This document shows positions 1-5,183 of a stretch of 5,183 bases of DNA, piece after piece. Position numbers and translations under genes: made by a program. The notes under the pieces were generated by a model. That model worked only from the letters and a program-made list of their open reading frames with translations. It ran no database searches and was not told where the DNA came from. The number at the start of each line of letters is the position of its first letter. Position 1 is the stretch's first letter. Origin of the DNA: an uncultured Clostridia bacterium (GTDB lineage Bacteria > Bacillota > Clostridia > Oscillospirales > Ruminococcaceae). Where the stretch lies: positions 1 through 5,183 of the forward strand of contig CAMGJS010000093.1 of the NCBI GenBank assembly GCA_946056455.1. The letters are read 5' to 3'.

Positions 1-841
1 TGTTCAGGCTGCCATCCGTCCAGTAGCTTGCCTCTGCGGTCGGAACGGGAACGATCTTCTGCTCGTCCGTCAGGCTTGCATTGACCAAATAATAGAAAAA
101 GTCGGACTCCAATTCAAACTTTTTGAGCGCTGACAAGGTTTCCTGCAACTGAACGGAGCTTTTAGGCATCTTTATGAAAGCCGCCTCAAAAAGTCCGTCG
201 TTAAGCTTAACGCCAAGGTCGGTCTTGGTTGTAAATCCGCCGACAGACATCGAATTTGACACCATTCCGAAGATGAAATCGTCCTCTATCACCTTGTCGT
301 CGTATTCAATCTTCATATGGTACGAGGTAACGGAAGCAAGACTCTTTGCGCCCTCTATTACATAAGCAAGATGTCCGAAGAGATTTTTCTTCTGCTGAGA
401 GGTCTGATAAGAAACCTCGGTGAAAAGTCCGAATGCGGCGATATAGTTGAAGTTAATGCCGTTGAATTCGCCTATATCACATTCAAAGGGAGTTCCGCTT
501 ATAATATCCGCCGCCGCTTCTGTCATATCCTTTGAGATGCCAAGGCTTGTGGCAAAATCGTTTGTCGTTCCCGCAGGGATATATCCTATCGGCACTCTTT
601 GTCCCGATGAAATAACTCCCTTGACAGTTTCGTTCAAAGTGCCGTCGCCGCCGCTGCAAGCGATAAGGTCAAATTCGTCCGCCCTTTGCTTTACCGTTTC
701 AAAGGCGTCAAGACGCTGTTGGGTAGGTCTTACCACAACATCATAACCGCCCTTTACAAAGGTGTCGAGTATAGGCACAAGATGATTTTTTATCTGCGCC
801 TTTCCTGCGTTTGCGTTATAGACAAAAAGCATTTTTTTCAT
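1..841 (-). CDS. Diacylglycerol kinase / YegS-type lipid kinase, 3' end cut by window edge
   Basis: Lipid kinase of the DAGK catalytic family (DgkB/YegS/BmrU), expected to phosphorylate diacylglycerol or a related lipid with ATP at the inner face of the membrane; the true substrate cannot be read from sequence. The first 280 codons are visible without a frameshift. The N-terminus MKKMLFVYNANAGK is the family's opening strand and first loop. The nucleotide-binding motif GGDGT is at residues 64-68, followed by the IPAGTTNDFA loop (88-97), the metal-site region around D122 (DIG), and SNSMSVGGF and DGLFEAAF in the C-terminal beta-sandwich domain. Family members have about 290-310 residues, so only some 15-30 are missing. 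The start at 841 is chosen because AAGGGTG lies 5 nt upstream; the in-frame ATG at 868 sits next to the predicted transcription start. Oddity: near the end, W-T-D-G-S (274-278) seems to replace the usual LDGE, whose Glu is the general base in DgkB. The gene has its own promoter and is not part of the ABC unit. The family assignment is secure; the function is inferred. Confidence 0.93.
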   Translation of the reverse strand, partial: MKKMLFVYNANAGKAQIKNHLVPILDTFVKGGYDVVVRPTQQRLDAFETVKQRADEFDLIACSGGDGTLNETVKGVISSGQRVPIGYIPAGTTNDFATSLGISKDMTEAAADIISGTPFECDIGEFNGINFNYIAAFGLFTEVSYQTSQQKKNLFGHLAYVIEGAKSLASVTSYHMKIEYDDKVIEDDFIFGMVSNSMSVGGFTTKTDLGVKLNDGLFEAAFIKMPKSSVQLQETLSALKKFELESDFFYYLVNASLTDEQKIVPVPTAEASYWTDGSLN

Positions 842-846
842 AGTAT

Positions 847-853
847 CACCCTT
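847..853 (-). promoter_or_regulatory. Ribosome binding site of the lipid kinase (decides the start)
   Basis: AAGGGTG on the minus strand ends 5 nt before the ATG at 841. It favours that ATG over the in-frame ATG at 868, which has no Shine-Dalgarno sequence and would begin at the very 5' end of the predicted transcript, and over the ATG at 832. Confidence 0.75.
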
Positions 854-875
854 AATAATTTTTTCCATTATTATC

Positions 876-904
876 ATTATACACCGCTTTTGTGAAAATT
901 ACAA
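876..904 (-). promoter_or_regulatory. Sigma-A-type promoter of the lipid kinase
   Basis: On the minus strand, TTGTAA (899-904, 4 of 6 matches to TTGACA) and a perfect TATAAT (876-881) are separated by exactly 17 nt (882-898). Transcription would start near 869, giving a leader of about 28 nt that holds the AAGGGTG ribosome binding site. There is no extended -10 TGn. The -35 box lies in the T-rich tail of the preceding terminator, so the two transcription units are packed with no spare sequence. No operator-like dyad is seen between the promoter and the start codon. Confidence 0.75.
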
Positions 905-948
905 GAAAAATACGCAGTAGGAAGGAAAAATTTTTCCTTCCTACTGCG
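905..948 (-). terminator. Intrinsic terminator of the ABC/DUF896 operon
   Basis: A perfect inverted repeat has 18-bp arms at 913-930 and 931-948 (arm CGCAGTAGGAAGGAAAAA) with no unpaired centre; in RNA a few A/U pairs at the tip open to form the loop. On the minus strand it is followed by TATTTTTCTTG, a U-rich tail suited to Rho-independent termination. On the plus strand the right arm is followed by GC-rich sequence with no U tract, so termination is expected only for leftward transcription. It lies about 115-150 nt after the DUF896 stop codon and immediately before the lipid-kinase promoter. Confidence 0.85.
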
Positions 949-1064
949 CGGCGCGGAAGACGCTTTTCCGCTGTCCCCGATAAAAAAGACGCGGAGACTG
1001 CCAAAAAAACAAAAATAACAACAAAACTACAAATATGAGTAGTATTGAGCAAAGTTAAATAAGG
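949..1064. other. Intergenic region between DUF896 gene and terminator
   Basis: This is the operon's 3' untranslated stretch. It holds a T-rich segment (minus strand, about 1005-1025) preceded by a short stem ACTAC/GTAGT (1026-1043, 5 bp with an 8-nt loop), too weak to be called a terminator on its own. It also holds a second small dyad GCGGAA/TTCCGC (953-971, 7-nt loop) next to the main terminator stem. No convincing gene, promoter or repeat is seen; a TTG-initiated reading frame crossing the area has no ribosome binding site and runs through the terminator. Confidence 0.55.
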
Positions 1065-1244
1065 CTAATCTTCTTTCTTGTCAACAAATTCAATGTTGTC
1101 AAGCTGAGCCTGCAAATTTTTCTTGCATAGGGCGCGATATTCGTTGCGAAGAGCGGTCTGCTCCTCTTTTTCTTCTGCGGTGAGCTCTCTCACTCTCGAT
1201 TCCCTTGCAAGATAGTTTATTCTGTCAATTTTATTTTGTTCCAT
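1065..1244 (-). CDS. DUF896 (UPF0291, YnzC-like) small protein
   Basis: A complete 59-residue cytoplasmic protein, MEQNKIDRINYLARESRVRE at the N-terminus. It matches the DUF896 family pattern: an I-x-R-I-N-x-L-A helix (residues 6-13), the turn LTAEEKEEQ (21-29), then a second helix LRNEYRALCKKNLQAQLDNI (32-51) and the closing I-x-x-V-D (51-55). Family members such as Bacillus subtilis YnzC form a two-helix hairpin of about 60-80 residues; their biochemical role is not established. The N-terminal half and the QLDNI ending are the diagnostic parts. The start is supported by AAAGAGG (1251-1257) with 6 nt between GAGG and the ATG. That ribosome binding site overlaps the permease stop codon and only 11 nt separate the genes, so it is almost certainly cotranscribed and perhaps translationally coupled. 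B. subtilis ynzC is instead in the LexA-controlled yneA-yneB-ynzC operon, so the context here differs. It is the last gene before the terminator. Confidence 0.88.
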   Translation of the reverse strand: MEQNKIDRINYLARESRVRELTAEEKEEQTALRNEYRALCKKNLQAQLDNIEFVDKKED

Positions 1245-1250
1245 ATTAGT

Positions 1251-1257
1251 CCTCTTT
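1251..1257 (-). promoter_or_regulatory. Ribosome binding site of the DUF896 gene, overlapping the permease stop
   Basis: AAAGAGG on the minus strand shares two bases with the TAA stop of the permease (1256-1258), and GAGG is spaced 6 nt from the ATG at 1244. The overlap means a ribosome terminating on the permease covers this site, which favours translational coupling. Confidence 0.75.
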
Positions 1258-2644
1258 ATTCATTTTTTATCGCTTCAAGCGCAGAAATTTTTACCGCTCT
1301 GTTTGCGGGATAAAATCCGCTTAATACTCCCACAAGTGTCGAAAACGCAAGCGCCACAAGCACAAGCCAGAAGGGTATTAAAGATATGGGAAGAACGGTG
1401 CCGTCATTAAGCTGATACATATAGTCAAGTCCCAGCATCGACGAGCCGAATTTGTTGAAAATAAACGATATGATATATGACAGAATTACTCCTGCCGTTC
1501 CGCCCGTAAAGCCTATGCAGGCGGCTTCAATGAGAAACATCTCCCTGATATTGTTTATCCTGCAACCGAGCACCTTCATAACGCCTATCTCTCTTGTTCT
1601 TTCATATATAGACATTATCATTGTGTTTGTGATACCTATTGCCGCAACAAACAAGGATATTGCCGCAAGTCCTCCGAGCATAGCTTCAAGGGACGCTAAC
1701 TGCCCCTGCATAGACTGTCTTGCGCTTTCCATACTGTCGCAGTAGTATCCCAGAGCCTCAACCTGCTCCTGAACCTTTGCCACATTTTCGATGTTGTCGA
1801 CATATATTTTAAGCTCGGATATTTCAGGCTCCTTGGCGTCCTTTATCTTATTCGCCTTGTTATATGCGTTGAAAAGCTCGTTTGCAAAATCCATCGAAAC
1901 GAAAATGCCGTCAAACGCTTCCCAGTTTCCTCCGCTGTTCTGCGCGTCAAGTATTCCCACGCAGGTCATTTTATGCTCATTGGATTTCCCTGCGCTTTCA
2001 TAATGTCCCCACATATAGTCCTCAACATATTTATTCTGATTGTTGACATAGAGGAATATCTGTTCTTCCATAGGATTGAAGAACGGCTGGCTTATCGTTC
2101 CGTCGGGGAGCTCCTTGGGGTATGTGGTATTGTTGCGCTTTTTCTTCGTGTCAAAGAAATTATATGCGGTCTGTTCGCCGAATATTACATAATTACTGCT
2201 GAAATTGTCGGGAATTTCTCCCTCCTTCAGCTTATACCCGAACTTTTCAAGATATTCGGGATAAATTCCGTAAACCTCGCCGTACATTCTGCGGTAACGG
2301 TTGCCTCTTCCTGCGCATACGGAAATCATCTGGTCGTTAAGCGCCATTTTTGGAAAAAGTCCCGTTACATTATTCATATTTTTGATTATTTCAATATTTT
2401 CCTGCGTTATCTTTGTCGGCTCCGTCTGACCTTCCATCCAGACATTTCCGTAAACCGTTATGACATTAAGGTCGCCGAACTGCTTCAAGTAATACTTCAT
2501 AGCGTTGTCCATACCAAGTCCCAACGATATCATAACAACTATTGCGCAGGAGCCTATGACAACGCCGAGAACTGTAAGAAGGGTTCTGACTTTTCTTCGC
2601 CACAGGCTTTTAAAGCTCATTCCTATTATGTCGATAATTCTCAT
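1256..2644 (-). CDS. MacB/FtsX-family ABC transporter permease
   Basis: Membrane subunit of a type VII (MacB-like) ABC system; works as a dimer with the ATPase encoded two genes upstream. Counting from the ATG at 2644 (462 aa): a cytoplasmic N-terminal helix with WRRK (15-18) leads into TM1 (about 21-43). A large extracellular MacB periplasmic-core-type domain follows (about 45-320). Then comes TM2 (about 325-347) with the coupling segment ERTREIGVMKVLG (348-360) that contacts the ATPase, TM3 (about 376-397), TM4 (about 418-443) and the family-typical end PANRAVKISALEAI. The four-TM layout with one big loop is that of MacB and of YknZ, not of LolC-type or 10-TM BceB-type permeases. The start is uncertain: a TTG at 2653 overlaps the previous stop and has GAGG 4 nt upstream, while the ATG at 2644 has GAGG 13 nt upstream; I prefer the ATG because the sequence from M-R-I-I-D-I-I onward resembles family N-termini. 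Family certain, substrate unknown. Confidence 0.93.
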   Translation of the reverse strand: MRIIDIIGMSFKSLWRRKVRTLLTVLGVVIGSCAIVVMISLGLGMDNAMKYYLKQFGDLNVITVYGNVWMEGQTEPTKITQENIEIIKNMNNVTGLFPKMALNDQMISVCAGRGNRYRRMYGEVYGIYPEYLEKFGYKLKEGEIPDNFSSNYVIFGEQTAYNFFDTKKKRNNTTYPKELPDGTISQPFFNPMEEQIFLYVNNQNKYVEDYMWGHYESAGKSNEHKMTCVGILDAQNSGGNWEAFDGIFVSMDFANELFNAYNKANKIKDAKEPEISELKIYVDNIENVAKVQEQVEALGYYCDSMESARQSMQGQLASLEAMLGGLAAISLFVAAIGITNTMIMSIYERTREIGVMKVLGCRINNIREMFLIEAACIGFTGGTAGVILSYIISFIFNKFGSSMLGLDYMYQLNDGTVLPISLIPFWLVLVALAFSTLVGVLSGFYPANRAVKISALEAIKNE

Positions 2645-2649
2645 TTTTA

Positions 2650-4395
2650 TCAATAATCCTCATCGTCGTCGGAGTTTATAAGGCTTGTCGCCTTTTTCTT
2701 CTTAACAATTATAACGACTGCGACAACAGCGCCTGCAACAACGACTGCCGAACCTGCAATAATGAGAATAATCGCCCATACAGGCATTCCTGCGTTCATT
2801 TCGGGCTCCATTACAGGCATATCATCTCCGTAAACAGGCTCTTCAAAGTACATTTCCATAGCGTTGCCCGAAAATTCCTTTTCGATTTCCTTCTGATTGC
2901 CGTTTGAGTCCTCATATCTTACGATAATCTTGCCCGAAAATTCGCCGGGCTCCATAACGGAAAAGCTTGAATCGTAATATTCTTCCTTTCCGCTTTCAAC
3001 ATTGCCTATGTAAAGATTTTTCTGCATTATATTAAGTCCGTCGCCGACAAGCTCTACCTCAACATTATAAACTGCGCTTTTTCCCTTGTTGACAAAGGTG
3101 CAGGAAATGGGAACTTCCTCGCCGACCATACATTCCCCCATAATCTCAACGGAGTTAACGGTAAATCTGTCCTCCTGCTGAACGGGAATGGTAATAGTTT
3201 CGGTAACGGGGCTTGCCTTTTCTACTCCGCTTGCAGTTGTATATTCATAGTCAAAGACAATTTCTATGGGGTAGCTGTCGGGTGTAGCGTCTGCCCTTGT
3301 GAGCATATCAAGCTGAATATCGGTGGAAGCGCCCGTTCCTAAATATCCGAAGAAGAATGAATTTGAGGAATTTGCGGGTGAAAAAGCAATACCCTTATCG
3401 CCCGAGCCCGAAGCGCCGTTTACCGTTACTTTAAGATTTTTTATTGCGGATACTCCCGATGTATTCTGTATTGTAACAGAGAGGGGAAATACCTTTCCGC
3501 CCGTTACATAATCTCCGCCAAAATCATAGCCTTTGATGATGATATTCGGTGCAAAAACCTTGTCGTCTCCGCCCGATGAGTCTTTTTTCGGCGAGCAGGC
3601 AATAGTCACGGTGCCGTTGCTCTTCTGGATTGATTCCTCGTCTGCGTCGTCAAGATAATATGAACACTCCACATCAATAGCCTCTCTTACCGAGGATATT
3701 CCCGAACAAGCGATAAGAGTAAAGGTAAAGCTCTTTTCCTCGTCCTTTGCAAAATCCGATATGTAATAGGGCACGCCCTTGTTCATCGCAAACTTCTGTC
3801 CGTCAAGACCTTTAAGCTCTATTCTGCCTTTTTTTATCGGAATACCGCTTCCGTTTTTAACCTTGACAGTGACATCAAAAATATTGTTTTCCTTGACATT
3901 ATTATTGCTTACTGTGTATCCCGAAACGGCAAGAGCGTTTCTGACAATATTGCTCTTTACAACTATATCCGCAACAAGAGTCTGCTCCGAGATTGCTCCG
4001 TCATTATTTGTCGCAACAAATTCAAGCTTTAACGGATATTTTCCCGAAAGAGTTGACGACGGAACATCAAGTGTAATCTGAAAACGGGTATATCTTCCTC
4101 CGTCTATTCCGAGAGAGGTGATATTGTTGCCTGTAATACCCAGCTTTCCGCCCTCGTCCTTTGCGGTGATAAGAGTGGTCTTTGAATCGTTATCCGAAAT
4201 ATTTTTTATAAAAAAGGTAATATCGTTTTTCTTTCCTGCTTCAACGGTAAAGGTCTGGCTTTTGTCAAGAGCAAACTTAGGACTGTCGTCTCCTCCGCTG
4301 AACGATTCTCCCTCATCGGCGCTGACAGGAACTGCAAGCATCGTAAAAGCCATAACGGCTGATACCAGTGCGCCTAAAAATTTAATTGCTTTCAT
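2650..4395 (-). CDS. Exported membrane-anchored protein with Ig-like (NEW3/CARDB/COG1361-type) repeats
   Basis: A 581-residue surface protein, probably the extracellular accessory subunit of this ABC system. Signal peptide at 1-26 (KAIK, hydrophobic core, cleavage after VSA). Then come about four beta-rich Ig-like units, near 38-147, 150-270, 282-405 and 408-503. Each carries the pattern of NEW3/CARDB domains: a conserved V-x-V-x-x-x-N stretch (for example ITFFIKN, VTVKVKNGSG, LSVTIQNTSG, ISCTFVNKG) and late strands of SYPIEIVFDY type. A Pro/Met/acid-rich linker (about 505-537) precedes one TM helix (about 538-564), a KKKK stop-transfer and a short cytoplasmic tail ending DDDEDY. There is no LPXTG motif and no lipobox. 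Five cysteines remain after the signal peptide. The start at 4395 is chosen because AAGGAG lies 7 nt upstream and the signal peptide begins there; longer starts would add a basic stretch lying wholly inside the ATPase gene. It overlaps the ATPase gene by 14 nt. The repeats were assigned by eye; the link to transport is inferred from gene order. Confidence 0.88.
   Translation of the reverse strand: MKAIKFLGALVSAVMAFTMLAVPVSADEGESFSGGDDSPKFALDKSQTFTVEAGKKNDITFFIKNISDNDSKTTLITAKDEGGKLGITGNNITSLGIDGGRYTRFQITLDVPSSTLSGKYPLKLEFVATNNDGAISEQTLVADIVVKSNIVRNALAVSGYTVSNNNVKENNIFDVTVKVKNGSGIPIKKGRIELKGLDGQKFAMNKGVPYYISDFAKDEEKSFTFTLIACSGISSVREAIDVECSYYLDDADEESIQKSNGTVTIACSPKKDSSGGDDKVFAPNIIIKGYDFGGDYVTGGKVFPLSVTIQNTSGVSAIKNLKVTVNGASGSGDKGIAFSPANSSNSFFFGYLGTGASTDIQLDMLTRADATPDSYPIEIVFDYEYTTASGVEKASPVTETITIPVQQEDRFTVNSVEIMGECMVGEEVPISCTFVNKGKSAVYNVEVELVGDGLNIMQKNLYIGNVESGKEEYYDSSFSVMEPGEFSGKIIVRYEDSNGNQKEIEKEFSGNAMEMYFEEPVYGDDMPVMEPEMNAGMPVWAIILIIAGSAVVVAGAVVAVVIIVKKKKATSLINSDDDEDY
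2658..2661 (-). promoter_or_regulatory. Probable ribosome binding site of the permease, ambiguous start
   Basis: GAGG lies within the last codons of the exported protein gene. It is 4 nt from a TTG (2653) that overlaps the upstream TGA stop, and 13 nt from the ATG at 2644. Neither spacing is ideal, so the permease may have two starts or rely on reinitiation after the upstream gene. Confidence 0.45.
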
Positions 4396-5164
4396 TTTCA
4401 TTCTCCTTCGCTGTATCTTCAAGATTTTTAAGAATTTTTTCGGTGTCCGAAAGTTCTTTCGGTTCGGGCGGAACAACAGAAACATTCGGATAATCGCTTT
4501 CTATCTTTCCGTCCACTATATGTACTATTCTGTCGGCATATTTTGCAATATCGTTGTCGTGGGTGACAAGAATAAGTGTAAGATTGTGCTTTCGGCACAT
4601 TTTAACGACAATTTCCATAACCTCGGCAGTAGTCTTTGTGTCAAGGTTTCCCGTCGGCTCGTCGGCAAAAACAACGGGAGGCTTTGAGATCAAAGCCCTT
4701 GCAATGCCCACTCTTTGTTGCTGACCGCCCGACATCTGCGTCGGTCTGTGGTGCATACGCTCCGAAAGTCCCACCGCTTTGAGCATTTTTTCAGCCTTTC
4801 TGTTGCGGATTGCAGGCTTTACTCCTTTAAACATCAAAGGCATCGCAACATTCTCAACAGCGTCCATCGAGGGCAGAAGGTTATACGACTGAAATATAAA
4901 GCCCGTGTTGCTTTGTCTGAACTCGGCAAGCTGTTTTTCCGTCATCGCGGTAATGTTCTTCCCCGCTATTTTAACGGTGCCCTTTGTTGCTTTTTCAAGC
5001 CCTGCAAGCATATTAAGAAAGGTTGACTTTCCCGAACCTGATGTTCCCAGAATACAGCATATCTCGCCTTTTTCTATGTTAAGGCTTATGCTGTCAAGGG
5101 CGACTACCTTTTCGTTTCCGAGGCGATAGACCTTTCTCAGCTTATCAACTTCTATAAAAGACAT
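4382..5164 (-). CDS. ABC transporter ATP-binding protein, MacB/LolD type
   Basis: The ATPase subunit that drives the FtsX/MacB-type permease at the cytoplasmic face of the membrane. All ATPase motifs are present and intact in 260 residues: Walker A GTSGSGKST (40-48), Q-loop Q92 in FIFQSYNLLP, signature SGGQQQR (145-151), Walker B VVFADE with catalytic E169 (164-169), D-loop GNLD (172-175) and switch H202. The LLP after the Q-loop and the DEPTGNLD block are hallmarks of the MacB/LolD/FtsE group. Beyond the normal core (about 228 residues) is a polar, acidic C-terminal extension with PPEPKELSDTEK that matches no domain I recognise. The start at 5164 is set by GGAGGAG with 4 nt to the ATG; an in-frame GTG at 5179 would put that ribosome binding site inside the gene. 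This is the first gene of the operon within the window; its promoter, and any genes before it, are outside. It overlaps the next gene by 14 nt. Confidence 0.96.
   Translation of the reverse strand: MSFIEVDKLRKVYRLGNEKVVALDSISLNIEKGEICCILGTSGSGKSTFLNMLAGLEKATKGTVKIAGKNITAMTEKQLAEFRQSNTGFIFQSYNLLPSMDAVENVAMPLMFKGVKPAIRNRKAEKMLKAVGLSERMHHRPTQMSGGQQQRVGIARALISKPPVVFADEPTGNLDTKTTAEVMEIVVKMCRKHNLTLILVTHDNDIAKYADRIVHIVDGKIESDYPNVSVVPPEPKELSDTEKILKNLEDTAKENENESN
4403..4408 (-). promoter_or_regulatory. Ribosome binding site of the exported Ig-repeat protein (decides the start)
   Basis: AAGGAG inside the ATPase coding sequence is 7 nt from the ATG at 4395 but only 1 nt from the ATG at 4401, so 4395 is the start. 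The site lies within the last nine codons of the ATPase gene, consistent with translational coupling. Confidence 0.8.
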
Positions 5165-5168
5165 TTTT

Positions 5169-5175
5169 CTCCTCC
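5169..5175 (-). promoter_or_regulatory. Ribosome binding site of the ABC ATPase (decides the start)
   Basis: GGAGGAG on the minus strand ends 4 nt before the ATG at 5164 (6 nt from its GGAGG core). It rules out the upstream in-frame GTG at 5179. Only 8 bases of the window lie upstream of it, so no promoter can be judged. Confidence 0.85.
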
Positions 5176-5183
5176 ACACTATA

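Noticed and set aside
842..868. Upstream in-frame ATG (868) as the lipid-kinase start
   Set aside because: It would add nine residues before the family-typical MKKMLFVYN, lacks a ribosome binding site and sits almost at the predicted transcription start.
1026..1043. Small hairpin ACTAC/GTAGT before a T-rich run as a first terminator
   Set aside because: A stem of only 5 bp with an 8-nt loop is too weak; the palindrome at 913-948 is far better.
852..1052. A 66-residue minus-strand reading frame with a hydrophobic, signal-peptide-like N-terminus
   Set aside because: It starts with TTG without a ribosome binding site, and runs through the perfect palindromic terminator and the lipid-kinase promoter. 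The hydrophobic look comes from the T-rich DNA.
1973..2656. A 227-codon open frame on the plus strand
   Set aside because: It is antisense to the permease, whose family motifs are clear; the composition is ordinary shadow coding with no recognisable domain and no ribosome binding site worth noting.
2650..2800. Sortase-type LPXTG anchor on the Ig-repeat protein
   Set aside because: The C-terminus has a hydrophobic helix and KKKK, but no LPXTG-like motif precedes it and the tail after the basic cluster is too long and acidic.
2650..4485. Longer version of the Ig-repeat protein starting at 4485
   Set aside because: The extra 30 residues are basic, lie wholly in the ATPase gene, lack a good ribosome binding site and would put a long basic leader before the signal peptide.
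4118..4687. A 189-codon open frame on the plus strand with hydrophobic stretches
   Set aside because: It lies antisense across the junction of the ATPase and Ig-repeat genes, both strongly supported; no family resemblance.
1..5183. tRNA, rRNA, CRISPR array, insertion sequence or riboswitch
   Set aside because: No direct repeats with spacers, transposase motifs or structured RNA signatures were seen; nearly all of the window is explained by the five genes.

Overview
The window looks like chromosomal DNA from a Gram-positive Firmicute, most likely a gut-type clostridium of the Ruminococcaceae/Oscillospiraceae sort. This is inferred from the moderate G+C content, strong GGAGG-type ribosome binding sites, the presence of a DUF896 (UPF0291/YnzC) gene, which is a Firmicutes family, and the style of the lipid-kinase and ABC proteins. 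No species-level marker is present. All five supported genes lie on the minus strand, so transcription runs from high to low coordinates.

Positions 5164 to 1065 hold a tightly packed four-gene unit. First comes a MacB/LolD-type ABC ATPase (260 aa). It overlaps by 14 nt a 581-aa exported protein with a signal peptide, about four Ig-like beta-sandwich repeats, one C-terminal transmembrane helix and a short charged cytoplasmic tail. That gene abuts a MacB/FtsX-type permease (462 aa), and a 59-aa DUF896 protein follows 11 nt later with its ribosome binding site overlapping the permease stop codon. The promoter of this unit lies upstream of position 5183 and is not visible.

Positions 842 to 1064 are intergenic. 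They contain a perfect 36-bp palindrome (913-948) followed by a T-rich tail, read as the intrinsic terminator of the ABC unit. Directly after it is a well-formed sigma-A promoter (TTGTAA, 17 nt, TATAAT) that drives the next gene. From 841 to the left edge runs a diacylglycerol-kinase/YegS-type lipid kinase whose C-terminal end is cut off by the window.

Functionally, ATPase plus permease form a type VII (MacB-like, mechanotransmission) ABC complex. Where classical MacB-like systems of Firmicutes (for example YknXYZ) have an HlyD-type adaptor, this unit has a membrane-anchored Ig-repeat protein instead, which is the most interesting point of the window. Its substrate cannot be told from sequence. 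The lipid kinase is a separate transcription unit, probably for membrane lipid turnover.
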